A DNA stretch of 64,000 bases from Rebecca billardiae RCC1528. Lineage: Eukaryota; Haptophyta. The position numbers and the translations under genes are program-made. Of this stretch, positions 1 through 8,759 are shown in pieces. The stretch is taken from contig OZ251223.1 of NCBI GenBank assembly GCA_965240325.2, forward strand, positions 4,278,001 to 4,342,000, given 5' to 3'. Position 1 is the first letter of the stretch, and each line of letters starts with the position of its first letter. The notes beneath the pieces were generated by a model that searched no databases, was not told where the DNA came from, and saw only the letters and a list, made by a program, of their open reading frames with translations.

Positions 1-1
1 T

Positions 2-536
2 GTGCGGCTGCTATGCGGCCACAGCGCGTCTGTCACGTGCGTGGCGCTCTCCGCAGACGGCCGCTTCTGCGCGTCCGGCTCTGCGGACCGCAGCGTGCGC
101 GTGTGGGACCTGGGCTCGGGGCGCGAGCTCTCGCGGCTCAGCGGGCACGACGGCTGCGTGTGGAGCGTCGCGTTCAGCCACGACACGCCCGGAGTGCTCG
201 CAACCGGCGGGGCGGACTGCACGGTCCGCATCTGGGTGTGTGCGCGCGCGCGCCCAACGAGCGCGCCCCGGAGCCCAGGCTGCGCGCGCGCGCGGCGCGG
301 CGCGTCGAGGCCGAGGACCCGCGCCCGCTGCGCTCGGCGCGCCTGCCGCGCAGGACGTGAACGCGGCGACGAGCGCGAGCGGCGCGCAGCAGCAGGCGTC
401 GAGCACCAAGCGGCCCGGCGCCGAGCCAGCCGCGGTGTGCACGCTGTTCACCAAGGAGACGCCCGTCGTGCGCACGCACTTCACGAGGCGCAACCTGCTG
501 TTTGCCGCCGGCTCCTACAGCCCGGTCGGCAGGTGA
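2..536 (+). CDS. TAF5: TAF5, TFIID subunit, C-terminal part (5' end outside window)
   Basis: Scaffold subunit of the general transcription factor TFIID (also SAGA-associated in some lineages), acting in the nucleus. Two exons are visible: <2-235 and 354-536, joined in phase 0 over a 118-bp GT-AG intron. Exon 1 gives the last WD40 blades (LLCGHSASVTC, ASGSADRSVRVWDL, LSGHDGCVWSVAFS, ATGGADCTVRIW). The splice restores the blade-ending Trp-Asp as IW|DV. Exon 2 ends with TKETPVVRTHFTRRNLLFAA, the tail by which metazoan and yeast TAF5 is recognised (STPV..LHFTRRNL..AAG.Y). The stop codon is 534-536. The first base of the reading frame lies upstream, so only about 138 C-terminal codons are present. 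Nothing in the visible part is broken. The family assignment is firm; distinguishing it from a TAF5-like (TAF5L) paralogue would need the N terminus. Confidence 0.88.
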   Translation, partial: CGCYAATARLSRAWRSPQTAASARPALRTAACACGTWARGASSRGSAGTTAACGASRSATTRPECSQPAGRTARSASGCVRARAQRARPGAQAARARGAARRGRGPAPAALGAPAAQDVNAATSASGAQQQASSTKRPGAEPAAVCTLFTKETPVVRTHFTRRNLLFAAGSYSPVGR

Positions 537-1091
537 CGGGCGAGCGGACGCAGCCGACGGACGGCCGGGTCGGTGCGAGCCGCGTGGCCGCGATGCTGCG
601 GTCAATGCTGCGGTCAGAGCCGGGCCCCGCCAGGCCGACGCGCGGGAGTGCCTGTGGAGCGTCATACTCATCCTCATACCGTGAGTGCGGCTCTGGCCTC
701 TGGGCGCCGCAGCCCTTGACCGTCATCATGATCGCAAGCAGAAGGCAGGGCGGCGGAGAACTCATCCGCGGACACGCGGTGGCTCGTGCCAGACCTGCCT
801 GATATGCACTCAGTCGGAGTCCGAACGGCCGCCGGCGAGGCACGCTCGAGTCCGGGCCACTCCGAGGGGCGGTCCGGACATCACCGGAGCTGAACGAGTG
901 CGTTCTGATGCGTTGGCGGTGCAAACGGCTGCAGTCATTGTCAGCGTTCACGTTCGTGAGGAACCGGCCGGGGCGGTTGACACGAACGGAAAGCAGTGCC
1001 GCCAGCGCGGCAGGACCCACGTCCCACGCCACCGGTTTTAACGCTTCGCGGTTCGCAGCACGCCCGTCCACCTCGACAAGCCGACGCCGAC
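537..1091. other. Intergenic region TAF5 / PH-IQ gene
   Basis: About 555 bp of lower-GC DNA between two genes on the same strand. I see no convincing ORF, RNA gene or repeat. It must hold the TAF5 terminator and the promoter of the next gene, but no recognisable TATA box or poly(A) signal stands out. Confidence 0.6.
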
Positions 1092-1901
1092 ATGAGCACG
1101 CTGAGCGACGTTGTGCGCATCGGTGCCGAGTCGAACGTGCTCGGCCGAGTGCAGCAGCCCAAACGACTCCGCGCGAGTGCCAGGCCGACGCCACGCGCCG
1201 TGAGCACGCGCACCGGCTTCTGCTGGGTCCGGCACGAGCGCTTTGCGCCCTTTGCCAGCACGTGGAAGCGGCGGTACCTCGTCCTCGACTTTGACCGGAG
1301 GATCCTGACCATCTACCGCGAGGACAAGACCACCTTCATCAACTTCCTCGACCTACGTCGCTGCAATCTCGCCGCCGTGTCCCGGCCGGGCGCCGAGCGC
1401 CGCGGCGCGTTCACCATCGCTGCGCCACTCTCAACGCGCACAATTGCTGCTGAGGACGAGGAGGTGTCCAAGGCGTGGCTCGCCGAGCTGATGCGCGCGA
1501 CAGCCGGCTCGTCGGTGCAGCCAGCCGAGGCACATACTGCGTCGGCTCGGCGCGCGCGCCGCGACATGTCGCGCGCCCAGCGGCGTGAGCGCGCGGCGCT
1601 GCTCGTGCAGGCGCGGTTCAGGCTGCACATGCGCCGCCGCCGCCAGCGCTTCGCAGCCAAGAACCTGGCTGATGCCAGCGCGGCTGGCCGAGAGCCCGTA
1701 ACGCCGGAACCTCTCGCGCCGGCAGAGGCCAAGCTCGCGGCTCGGCAGGCTCGGCGGCGGCTGGCAGCGCGTGCGGAGCTGGACGACGGGACGACTGCCG
1801 CTGATGCCGTGCGGCGCATGCAGCAAGCTGATGAGCCTGATTATGACGCCGAGGCTGCGCCGCGCCGCCCGCGCAAGGACGTCGTCACGATTGTCGGCTG
1901 A
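1092..1901 (+). CDS. Small PH-domain protein with IQ motif
   Basis: Predicted 269-aa protein, single exon. Residues ~40-138 have PH-domain form: a first strand with TGFCWVRHER, then WKRRYLVLDFDRRILTIYRE, then a final helix carrying the conserved Trp (SKAWLAELM, Trp129). Residues ~165-188 (RRERAALLVQARFRLHMRRR) form an IQ-like, probably calmodulin-binding helix. The remainder is a basic, Arg/Ala-rich tail ending in a short acidic stretch. The start at 1092 is the first ATG that leaves a compact N terminus before the PH domain; the frame is open about 96 bp further upstream without adding recognisable sequence. PH domains bind phosphoinositides or proteins, so a membrane-associated, Ca2+/calmodulin-regulated adaptor is a reasonable inference. 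I do not recognise a specific orthologue. The stop at 1899-1901 lies only 27 bp before the transposon-like terminal repeat. Confidence 0.72.
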   Translation: MSTLSDVVRIGAESNVLGRVQQPKRLRASARPTPRAVSTRTGFCWVRHERFAPFASTWKRRYLVLDFDRRILTIYREDKTTFINFLDLRRCNLAAVSRPGAERRGAFTIAAPLSTRTIAAEDEEVSKAWLAELMRATAGSSVQPAEAHTASARRARRDMSRAQRRERAALLVQARFRLHMRRRRQRFAAKNLADASAAGREPVTPEPLAPAEAKLAARQARRRLAARAELDDGTTAADAVRRMQQADEPDYDAEAAPRRPRKDVVTIVG

Positions 1902-1928
1902 GTAGTAGTATGCGTGCCACTGCAATAA

Positions 1929-1963
1929 TCACAGCAACGACTTCTTTTTTAAAGCGGCCGTTA
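1929..1963 (+). repeat. Left terminal inverted repeat
   Basis: 35 bp beginning tcacagcaacga and containing a T run followed by aaagcggccgtta. It is the reverse complement of 5446-5480 except at position 1941 (c versus t). The homology may continue weakly inward, since aattttcg occurs a few tens of bases further in on both sides. Confidence 0.75.
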
Positions 1964-2088
1964 GCGTGTCCAGCGGCCAGATTAATTTTCGAAAAATTAC
2001 TATGCGCTGCGCGCGCGCCCCTAGGGGGCGGCGCGCGCGCGCGGCTGGTCCCCCCTGCATGCCCGCACCGTCAGCTGCCTGATTGCCG

Positions 2089-2760
2089 CTACCCAGCCCC
2101 GCTACCGTCGCGCGCGACATCCGCGCCGTAAATCACCGTCACCGAGCGGTCCGGCGAGCGCGCCGCCATCAATTTGCTCCTGAGTGCCGAAAACTCCTTC
2201 TCCGGAAGCCCAGCCTCCTCGCGCAGGAGCTTGCGCGCCGTCATGCACTCCGCGATCAGGTCGATCGCGTCGGTCTCCGCCCTGCGCTGCCATTCGCGCT
2301 GCCGCTTGGCGTACTTCTTCAGCCAGAGCCGCCGCACCTTGTCGCCGAACTCCTCTGCCCACGTCGCAAGCGACACGCGGCGCACGAGCTGCGCGACCGT
2401 CGAGATGTGCGGCTCCGCCGTCGACTTCTTCCCCTCGGCGTACTCGCGGACGAATGAGTCGAGTGACTTGCGCGCGTGCACGAGCGGCATCGCACGCTTG
2501 GTCACCTGCACGAAATGCCCCTGCACCTGCTCGTCCGCGAGCTGCACGAGGCGCCCCCGCCGCCTGAGGCGAGACGCCGTCTGCGCCCGCCTCCGTGACC
2601 GCCCAGACGTTGAAGCGGAGCGGTGGGACGTTGTGCGAGCCCTGGCCGGCGAGGCTGGCGAGGCTGACGTAAGCGCCGGTGCACGCCACGATGGCCTTCT
2701 GCTCCTCCGCGTAGTCGGCCGCCTCGGCGCCGCCGCCAAAACCGCCGCCGGCCGCGCTGC
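2089..2760 (-). pseudogene. Coding remnant inside the element, unknown family
   Basis: On the minus strand the sequence reads like protein, but in two frames. The upstream piece (about 2735-2590) contains EEQKAIVACTGAYVSLASLA and PPLRFNVWAVTEAG. The downstream piece (about 2555-2089) contains LADEQVQGHFVQVTKRAMPL, SLDSFVREYAEGKKSTAEP and WAEEFGDKVRRLWLKKYAKR, and ends RSVTVIYGADVARD before a stop. A frame change near 2565-2590 separates them; no plausible intron fits, so a frameshift (or a sequencing error in a G run) is likely. The balanced, hydrophobic/charged composition contrasts with the low-complexity Ala/Gly stretch upstream. I do not recognise the family and assign no function. Confidence 0.45.
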
Positions 2761-4060
2761 CGCCTGCCGAGGCAGTGCTGCCACCGAGGCCGCGCTGCTG
2801 CGCGCCGCCGCCGGCCGCGCCGCCGCCGGCCGCGCCGCCACCAGCCGCACCACCACCCGCACTGTCAGCCGCGCGGCTGGCCGCGCCACATGCCGCGCCA
2901 CCGGCCACGCGGACGCCAGCACCGGCTGTGCCGCTAGCCACGCCGCTGCCACTGCCGGCCGCGCCGCCCACGCCGCCGCCCGCGCCCGCGCCCGCGCCCA
3001 CGTTGCCAGCCGCGCCCCCGGCCGCGCCCCCGGCCGCGCCGCCGGCCGCGCCACCGGCCGCGCGGACGCCAGCGCCAGCGGTGCCGCCAGCCACGCAGCT
3101 GCCGCTGCTGCTGCCACCAGTGCTGCTGCTGCCGCCCGCACCGGCCGCGCCGCCGCCGGCCGCGCCACCGCCGGCCGCGCCGCCGCCGGCCGCGCCGCCG
3201 CCGGCCGCGCCGCCGCCGGCCGCGCGATCGCGAGCGCTGTCAGCCGCGCCGCTGTCCGCGCCGCCGGCCGCACCTCCGGCCGCGCCTCCAGCCGCGCGGA
3301 CGCCAACGCCAGCTGTGCCGCCAGCCACGCCACTGCAGCTGCCGCCCGCGCCGCCCGCGCCGCCGCCAGCACCCGCGCCCGCGTTGCCAGCCGCGCCGCC
3401 GGCCGCGTCCGGCCGCGTCGCCGGGCGCACCGCCGCCTGGCGCGCAGTTGTCGGGCGTGCCGCCGTCGGGCGCGCCGCCACCGGGCCCGCCATCGCCCGC
3501 GCTGTCAGCCGCGCCGCCGGCCGCGCCGCAGGCCGCGCCACCGGCCGCGCGGACGCCAACGCCGGCTGTGTCGCCAGTCACGCCGCTGTCGCTGCAGCTG
3601 CCGCCGCTGCTGCCGGCCGCGCCGGCCGCGCGCGGCCGCGCCGCCGGCCGCGCCGCCGCCGGCAGTGCCGCCGCCGGCCGCGCCACCGCCCGCGCTGTCA
3701 GCCGCGCCGCTGGCCGCGCCGCCGGCCGCGCCACCGGCCGCACGGACGCCAGCGCCGACTGTGCCGCCAGCCACGCCGCTGCCGCTGCCGCTCGCGCCGG
3801 CCGCGCCGCCGCCCGTGCCCGCGGACGCGCCCGCGTTGCCAGCCGCGCCGCCCGCCGCGCCGCCGGCCGCGCCGCCGACCGCGCAACCGGCCGCGCGGAC
3901 TCCAGCGCCGGCGGCACCGCCAGCTACGCCGCTACCGCTGCCGCTGCCGCCGCTGCCGCCGGCCGCGCCGCCGGCCGCGTCGCCGGCCGCGCCGCCTGCA
4001 GCGCCGCCAGCCGCGCCGCCCTGCCGCGCTGGCCACGTGCAGCGGCGGCAGCTGGCGGCG
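2760..4060. repeat. GC-rich minisatellite (gccgcgccgccg-type) with a longer variable unit
   Basis: About 1.3 kb of simple sequence built on gccgcgccgccg/gccggcc words. Superimposed is a longer unit marked by ggacgcc (followed by a/cgcc..ctgtgccgcc..cacgc), seen near 2911, 3064, 3298, 3551, 3744 and 3897, i.e. six copies spaced 153, 234, 253, 193 and 153 bp. Every frame on both strands is largely open (Ala-Pro, Ala-Arg or Ala-Gly), which is a composition effect. On the minus strand it would encode Gly/Ala repeats preceding the 2089-2760 remnant, with frame switches. Confidence 0.7.
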
Positions 4061-4090
4061 CCGGTCGCGGTGGGAGCCGGCCGCTCCGGA

Positions 4091-4925
4091 TCACGTCATT
4101 GATCCCGTCGGCGTCCGCACTCCATAGCTCGGGCATGTCCGAGTCCGGCCGCTCCGAGATGGCGATCGCCTCCGACGACGCGAGCGCAACACCCTCATAG
4201 TTGCGCACGATGGCGATCGTGGCCGCGCGCGAGTGCGCTGCGTTTGGCCCGTGTCCGCCGAGAGGAGGAGGACATGCGGCTGCCCGCGCGGGCGCGCGGA
4301 CTTGCCGTAGTGCTCCAAGCGATCCAGCACGGCGCCCACGGCCTGCGCCCACGGCCGCGCCGCCGACTCGCTGCCGATCATCATCACGCCCGCGCCCGCG
4401 TGCTCGCGATTGCGCAGCGCGCTCTCACGTGAGCCAGCCACCGGCGGCGGGATCGGGTGGCGCATGCCCAGGTTGAGCCACGTCGAGAACTCTCGGGCTG
4501 GCGCGAGCCCACGATGCTCAGTGTGCGGTCCTTCTCGCGCGCCTAGTGCACGACGCCCTCGTCGTCGAGCGAGGTGAAGGCATGCAAGACGAGCGCGTCT
4601 CACGAGAAGAGCCGCAGCTTGGCTACACGCAGCAGGTTGTTCTTCTTCCGCTGGGCCTTGATGGCGACGAGGCTGTTGACGCTGCGCTTGACCTCCGCCA
4701 GGTAGTTCTCGTTCGGCATGATCGAGTGGTCCACCTCGCTCGCGGCCTCGCGCGCGCGCAGCTTGAGCATCTCGTGCGGCTGAGCGCCGCGGCCATGCGC
4801 AGCCATGCAGATGCGGCAGAGACGTGGCGCCCGATGCGTTAGGCACCTTTGCGATGCAGCTTGGGCTTCCTAGGCTTCGCGCAGGAACGCTTGCCCTTGC
4901 CCACGGTGAGCACAGCCGTCGCCAT
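4091..4925 (-). pseudogene. Second coding remnant inside the element, broken
   Basis: Minus-strand protein-like segments occur in order but in different frames. A short ATG-initiated basic peptide (start at 4925: MATAVLTVGKGKRSCAKPRK, stop near 4839) comes first. Next is a stretch with EVDHSIMPNENYLAEVKRSV, AIKAQRKKNNLLRVAKLRLF, a stop, then DALVLHAFTSLDDEGVVH and another stop. Next is REFSTWLNLGMRHPIPPP through MMIGSESAARPWAQAVGAVL, and finally IVRNYEGVALASSEAIAISE and MPELWSADADGINDVI. At least two in-frame stops (complement of about 4600 and 4544) and two frame changes make it non-functional as it stands. The family is not recognised; its position between inverted repeats suggests it was part of the element's gene content. 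Confidence 0.45.
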
Positions 4926-5445
4926 TGCTGCGCGCGGCGAGCGCGGTCCTGCGCGGCCGTGCCGGGCGCAGCCGCAGCAAGTTAGTCTGATGCAAATTCC
5001 CGGTCACCCATGCAAAAGTAAGCGTTCCCGCTGCGCATGTGCGTGCATCACGAGTAACCCGCCGCCTGAATAACAACTCCGCGCCCCTCCATACACTTCC
5101 TGCATCCCCGCGCGCAGCGGCGTGCGGGCGGGCGCGAATTCGCACCGTGTTACGAACAGACCTAGCAAAGTAGATCGGTGTGGCGCGTCGGGACGCGGAG
5201 CGGGTGCGGGGCAGGCGGGGGATAGGTTGGGGAACACCCGCGATTAGAGCACCGGTGGCGCAGCGGCGACGTGGACGCCGCCACACGCGCACGCACGGCG
5301 CGCGCTCGCACCGCGAGTCGAACGTCCGCTCGCCAAGCCCTGCGACGGCGTCCGTGCGACGCCGAGCGACGAACGCTCTCGGGATTTGGCCCGGACCACC
5401 AGATTCAGCCGTTAACGGCCGAAAATTCATTTGTTGGAGTTTCCT

Positions 5446-5480
5446 TAACGGCCGCTTTAAAAAAGAAATCGTTGCTGTGA
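5446..5480 (-). repeat. Right terminal inverted repeat
   Basis: Partner of 1929-1963, read on the minus strand. A second gttaacggccg copy lies about 35 bp inward (near 5410), so the inner end of this repeat is itself partly duplicated. Confidence 0.75.
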
Positions 5481-6787
5481 ATAACCATATTATTGCGCTG
5501 ACATGACATATCAGTCTCTGGCGCATGACGAAGTATCACACGCGGACGGGCTGCGCGCGGGCTCCGAATCAGTCGAGTCCGATAGTATATATAACTAAGG
5601 GCGATATAGAGAATACTGTGCGGCGGCCGCGACTGGCGAGAGTAGTGGCTAGAGTCCCGGCAGACAGACAGTCCAGAGCAGTTCATCTGATGCATATATA
5701 TATGTAATAAGGCGCCGTGATCATCATCCGTCCGTTGTCGTCGTTATCAACAGTATCGTGCTCGGCATGCATCACCGCCGTAGTGACAAACGACGACGAC
5801 CGGACGAGATGACAGTCCGAGAGTGTAATGATGCGCCGACGCAGCGCACTAGCTTATTACTATTACGATCCTGCTGGCTGTCATACAGGCATCAATCGCG
5901 GGCAATAAGGAGCTGTCACGTTAAGAAACTGGGGCTTGCTATCTGCGGATCTGGCGGCCTAGAAACTGACTACTAGTAGTACTAGTACTAGCGATTGGCT
6001 GGTTCGCTACACGCATAGCTTCACACTACTGTAAGAAACCGGGACTACGTCGACGCGGCTGACGAGTGGTCCGCCGAGGCGCAGTGCCCGTGGGACGCGG
6101 CGCGCGGCCCGACTACGAGTACAGGCCAAGTCCCGACTTCTCCTGATGACTGACTCCTGGCCAGTGCACCGCATCATCCATGCAACCTCATGCCAGATTG
6201 GCTCCAAAATGATGGCCCGCCACAATTGTTTTCTTCGGCCTCGCCGGCCGGGCAGCCCTAATAAATAAGACTTACAGCGGGGCGGGCTCTGCCCCCTGCG
6301 CCCCCCGCGCCTGCGCGGCGGGCGGACCTAGCGCGCTAAGAAACGGTACTGATGAGACTCCGTAGGGCTGCGCTCGGGCTCACCGAACGGCTAAGAAACC
6401 GACGAGACTAGCCGCCGTGCTGCTCATGAGTCATGTGAGATCTCTACTGACTTCTTATTGCTGCTGCCCCGTGCCGCCCGCGATTTGCCAATTGGCAATT
6501 GCCTGCTTGCGTGCCTACGTACCGTCTGAGCTGAGTGAGTCACTGAGTCACGACTGACACTGAGCAGTATAGCGTCGTGCGGGCTCGCCTCGGCCGTCAG
6601 ACCGTAGTAGCTATGAGTATGACGACCGACTACTAGTACCGCCTACTAAAGTGACGATCGACATATTCACATCATATATTTAGCCAGCCGTCTTACAGCC
6701 GAGTACGACAAGTCTCATGCTGCCCGCCGCCGGGCCTGTGATGGAAGCACTGCGCGAGCTGGTGAGTCCTGGTCCGAGTGATGCGCA
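5481..6787. other. Non-coding, AT-richer spacer with a repeated taagaaac word
   Basis: About 1.3 kb with no supportable gene. The octamer taagaaac occurs four times on the plus strand (5922, 6032, 6337, 6392), usually as ctaagaaacc or gtaagaaacc. There are short tatata runs near 5586 and 5696 and a small palindrome actactagtagt near 5970. Nothing resembling a tRNA or other structured RNA was recognised. Confidence 0.6.
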
Positions 6788-7705
6788 TCAACGGTCGGCG
6801 CATGGCCATGCTGTGCCGATAGTTTTCCGAGTCACGATGCCAAGCTGGGCGGAGTGTGTCGGCGCATGTGCCATGTGCAGATCCAGCACATACGCCATGA
6901 AGCGGAGCGCCTCGTCGCGCACGTAGTCGGGCTCCGGCCCGTCCCGCTGGTTGACGATCGGCGCGACGACGGTTTCCTGCCACCAGGACAACTCGCCTGC
7001 GCAGCCGGGACACACAAAGTCGAGCATCTCCCAAAGCTGCTCGGGAGCGTTTGAGCACGGCGTCCCAGAGAGCATCAGCCTGCGGCGTGCTCGGCAACGG
7101 CTGATGCGCTCCCTGCGCAGCGTGCCAAGCCCGGCGCACTCGTGGGCCTCGTCGACGACGAGCAGGTCAATAAACCCGCCGCCCAGGCTGTCCCGCCCCG
7201 CAGCCTCGAAAGAGGGGTACAGACTCACATACGTGTCTGTGGCGATGAAGAGCCACTCTACGACGGCGCCGCCGATGAAGCCCGCGATGAACATCTCGGC
7301 GTGATCGGTGCCGTGACCGATGACAGCCGAGCGCTTCTCCGGAAACCAGCGGTGCGCGCGGTCAAGCCACGTCTCCGCCACGGCCGGCGGCACCACAAAG
7401 AGCGCTTTCCCCCCGACCTTGTAAGCAGCCGCGAGGGCAATGGGCGCCTTCCCGGAGTCCATGAGATCGGCCAGGAGGAAGCCATCGTTCGCGTCGATTG
7501 CTGTCAAGGCGAGCCGGACACCATCAGATTGATGCTCGTCGAGGAAGAGGACCTCCCCGACGAGCTCTCCGTCTCCTATGCGCACGCGGCCAGCGCGGGC
7601 GCGCACGCACAGATAGTCAGTGCGAGCACGACGGGAACGCCGTACAATACGCGAGGCGAGGCGGCGCAATGAACCGCGCGCCGATGGTGGAGGGCTCACC
7701 AGCAT
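6788..7705 (-). CDS. SNF2-family ATPase-like protein, N-terminal half only, degenerate
   Basis: 305-aa frame from the ATG complementary to 7703-7705. It matches the first RecA-like lobe of SNF2/SMARCAL1-type ATPases in order. A motif I equivalent LLADLMDSGKAPIALAAAY replaces the usual D.GLGKT, with the Lys kept but the Thr replaced by Ala. Motif Ia is GGKALFVVPPAVAETWL, motif II LLVVDEAHECAGLGT is an intact DEAH, and motif III/IV is RLMLSGTPCSNAPEQLWEML followed by DFVCPG. The second lobe (HELICc, motifs IV-VI) is absent: the frame stops at 6788 and no continuation is visible downstream. An active enzyme needs both lobes, so this is either a pseudogene fragment or an ATPase-dead domain. The open upstream frame (to 7885) has no ATG. 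The surrounding DNA is non-coding and lies near a transposon-like element, which fits a degenerated copy. Confidence 0.55.
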   Translation of the reverse strand: MLVSPPPSARGSLRRLASRIVRRSRRARTDYLCVRARAGRVRIGDGELVGEVLFLDEHQSDGVRLALTAIDANDGFLLADLMDSGKAPIALAAAYKVGGKALFVVPPAVAETWLDRAHRWFPEKRSAVIGHGTDHAEMFIAGFIGGAVVEWLFIATDTYVSLYPSFEAAGRDSLGGGFIDLLVVDEAHECAGLGTLRRERISRCRARRRLMLSGTPCSNAPEQLWEMLDFVCPGCAGELSWWQETVVAPIVNQRDGPEPDYVRDEALRFMAYVLDLHMAHAPTHSAQLGIVTRKTIGTAWPCADR

Positions 7706-8030
7706 GCTCACAGAGCCCGCCCGCACCCTCAGACATGGCCGCAGGCACGCGTTCGGGACCGTCTCGGGCCTCTGAGGTTCCCGGCCGGCCGTCCGCCATT
7801 GCCCAAGCAAGCCCCCGAGCCCCCACAGGCGACGACAGCCGTGGCTGCCCAGCCGCAAGGGTGGTCCAGCCGGTGCGCGCGGCACTGCGGCCGCCGCCGG
7901 TGATCAAGAGCTGCACCCGGGTTGAACGGGGTGAGCTGGCTCAACGGCCCAGCGCCCATCGTTGGCTGGGAGGCGAGCACGCTGGGCGTACTCCCCACGG
8001 CCTTGTGCCTCGGGAGCGTCACGCGAAAGC
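7706..8030. other. Spacer upstream of SNF2-like frame
   Basis: 325 bp between divergent frames. An open reading frame continues the SNF2-like frame upstream without an ATG. No other feature is seen. Confidence 0.4.
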
Positions 8031-8357
8031 ATGCGCGAGGGCCTTGCAACGACGATCGTCTTCCTCGTCCTCGTCATCGTCCAGTGGTCATTCGTGCTCC
8101 GCGCAGCCCACGTGATCCCGACGGACTCGGCGCACTGCGAGATGGAGAGGAGATGTCGCCTCAGCGGTGGACAGCGCTCGGCAGAAGCGCAATGCCGACG
8201 AGCGGGGCCCCTGGACGCGAGCCCAAACATCTGCCTCTCGCGCAAAGCCCGCTGGTGTCGCTCCTACCCGCACACGGACGAGTGCCGCGGCTTTGTCCAG
8301 ACTCGGAACAGCACGAATTGGGTGCGCTTCTACGAGCTGCAGGACGAGGGCCTTTGA
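8031..8357 (+). CDS. Possible small single-pass or secreted Cys-rich protein
   Basis: Hypothetical 108-aa frame. It begins MREGLATT followed by a strongly hydrophobic segment (IVFLVLVIVQWSFVLRAA, residues ~9-26), which could be a signal anchor or signal peptide. A polar part with six cysteines follows (HCEMERRC, EAQC, NICL, RWCRSYPHTDEC) and one N-glycosylation sequon (NST), ending at a TGA at 8355-8357. The ordered pattern of a hydrophobic N terminus and a Cys-rich tail argues for a real secreted or membrane protein. No family is recognised, and the frame is short for a GC-rich genome in which chance frames are common. Confidence 0.35.
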   Translation: MREGLATTIVFLVLVIVQWSFVLRAAHVIPTDSAHCEMERRCRLSGGQRSAEAQCRRAGPLDASPNICLSRKARWCRSYPHTDECRGFVQTRNSTNWVRFYELQDEGL

Positions 8358-8759
8358 GGGGGCGGGATGCTGGGCGATGCCTCCTGCACGGCGCCGTGCG
8401 TGCGTAGACGGGATGCCGCCGCCCGCTGTCTAGTCCGAGCAGTGAGCGTGGCGCAGTCCCGGCCGGAACCAGAAGGCAGAACAATGCGGTGCCGCGCCCC
8501 GGGCCCGGGATCGCCACGCGGCCGAGTCAGTGTGTGACGAGTTCGCACGCAACAGCATGCAGGCCGACACGGACCGCCGATCTCCGACGCATCTGATCGA
8601 GCACGACTTGATCTGACGATAGGATGCTGAACTGATGAGGATCATGCTGTATGTATGTATACATATTGCAAGCCTGCGCCGGCGCCGCGCACGCAATGTG
8701 AAATGTGAATGGCAGTCGTCCATATGCATACTGTATTCGGCGCGGTCCGAAGGGCTGCG
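8358..8759. other. Intergenic region, convergent 3' ends
   Basis: About 400 bp between the plus-strand small ORF and the stop of the minus-strand MYND gene. It includes an AT-richer part near 8640-8670 (atgtatgtatacatatt), which may serve 3'-end formation. No gene is seen. Confidence 0.5.

Larger units (their letters stand above)
1929..5480. mobile_element. Probable decayed DNA transposon with terminal inverted repeats
   Basis: A 3.55-kb segment bounded by 35-bp inverted repeats that match at 34 of 35 positions (1929-1963 and 5446-5480). Each outer end reads tcacagcaacga when read inward. The flanks carry the same four bases, ataa (1925-1928 and 5481-5484), which could be a target-site duplication; four bases is weak evidence on its own. 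Inside are minus-strand coding remnants (2089-2760 and 4091-4925) with frame changes and in-frame stops, separated by a GC-rich minisatellite. No transposase catalytic motif was recognised, so the superfamily is unknown and it could be a non-autonomous or captured-gene element. The insertion sits just downstream of the PH-IQ gene. Confidence 0.55.

Noticed and set aside
2174-4127. Long plus-strand Ala/Pro/Arg-rich frames across the minisatellite.
   Set aside because: All six frames are nearly open because the 12-bp GC unit contains no stop in any frame; the balanced protein-like segments are on the minus strand.
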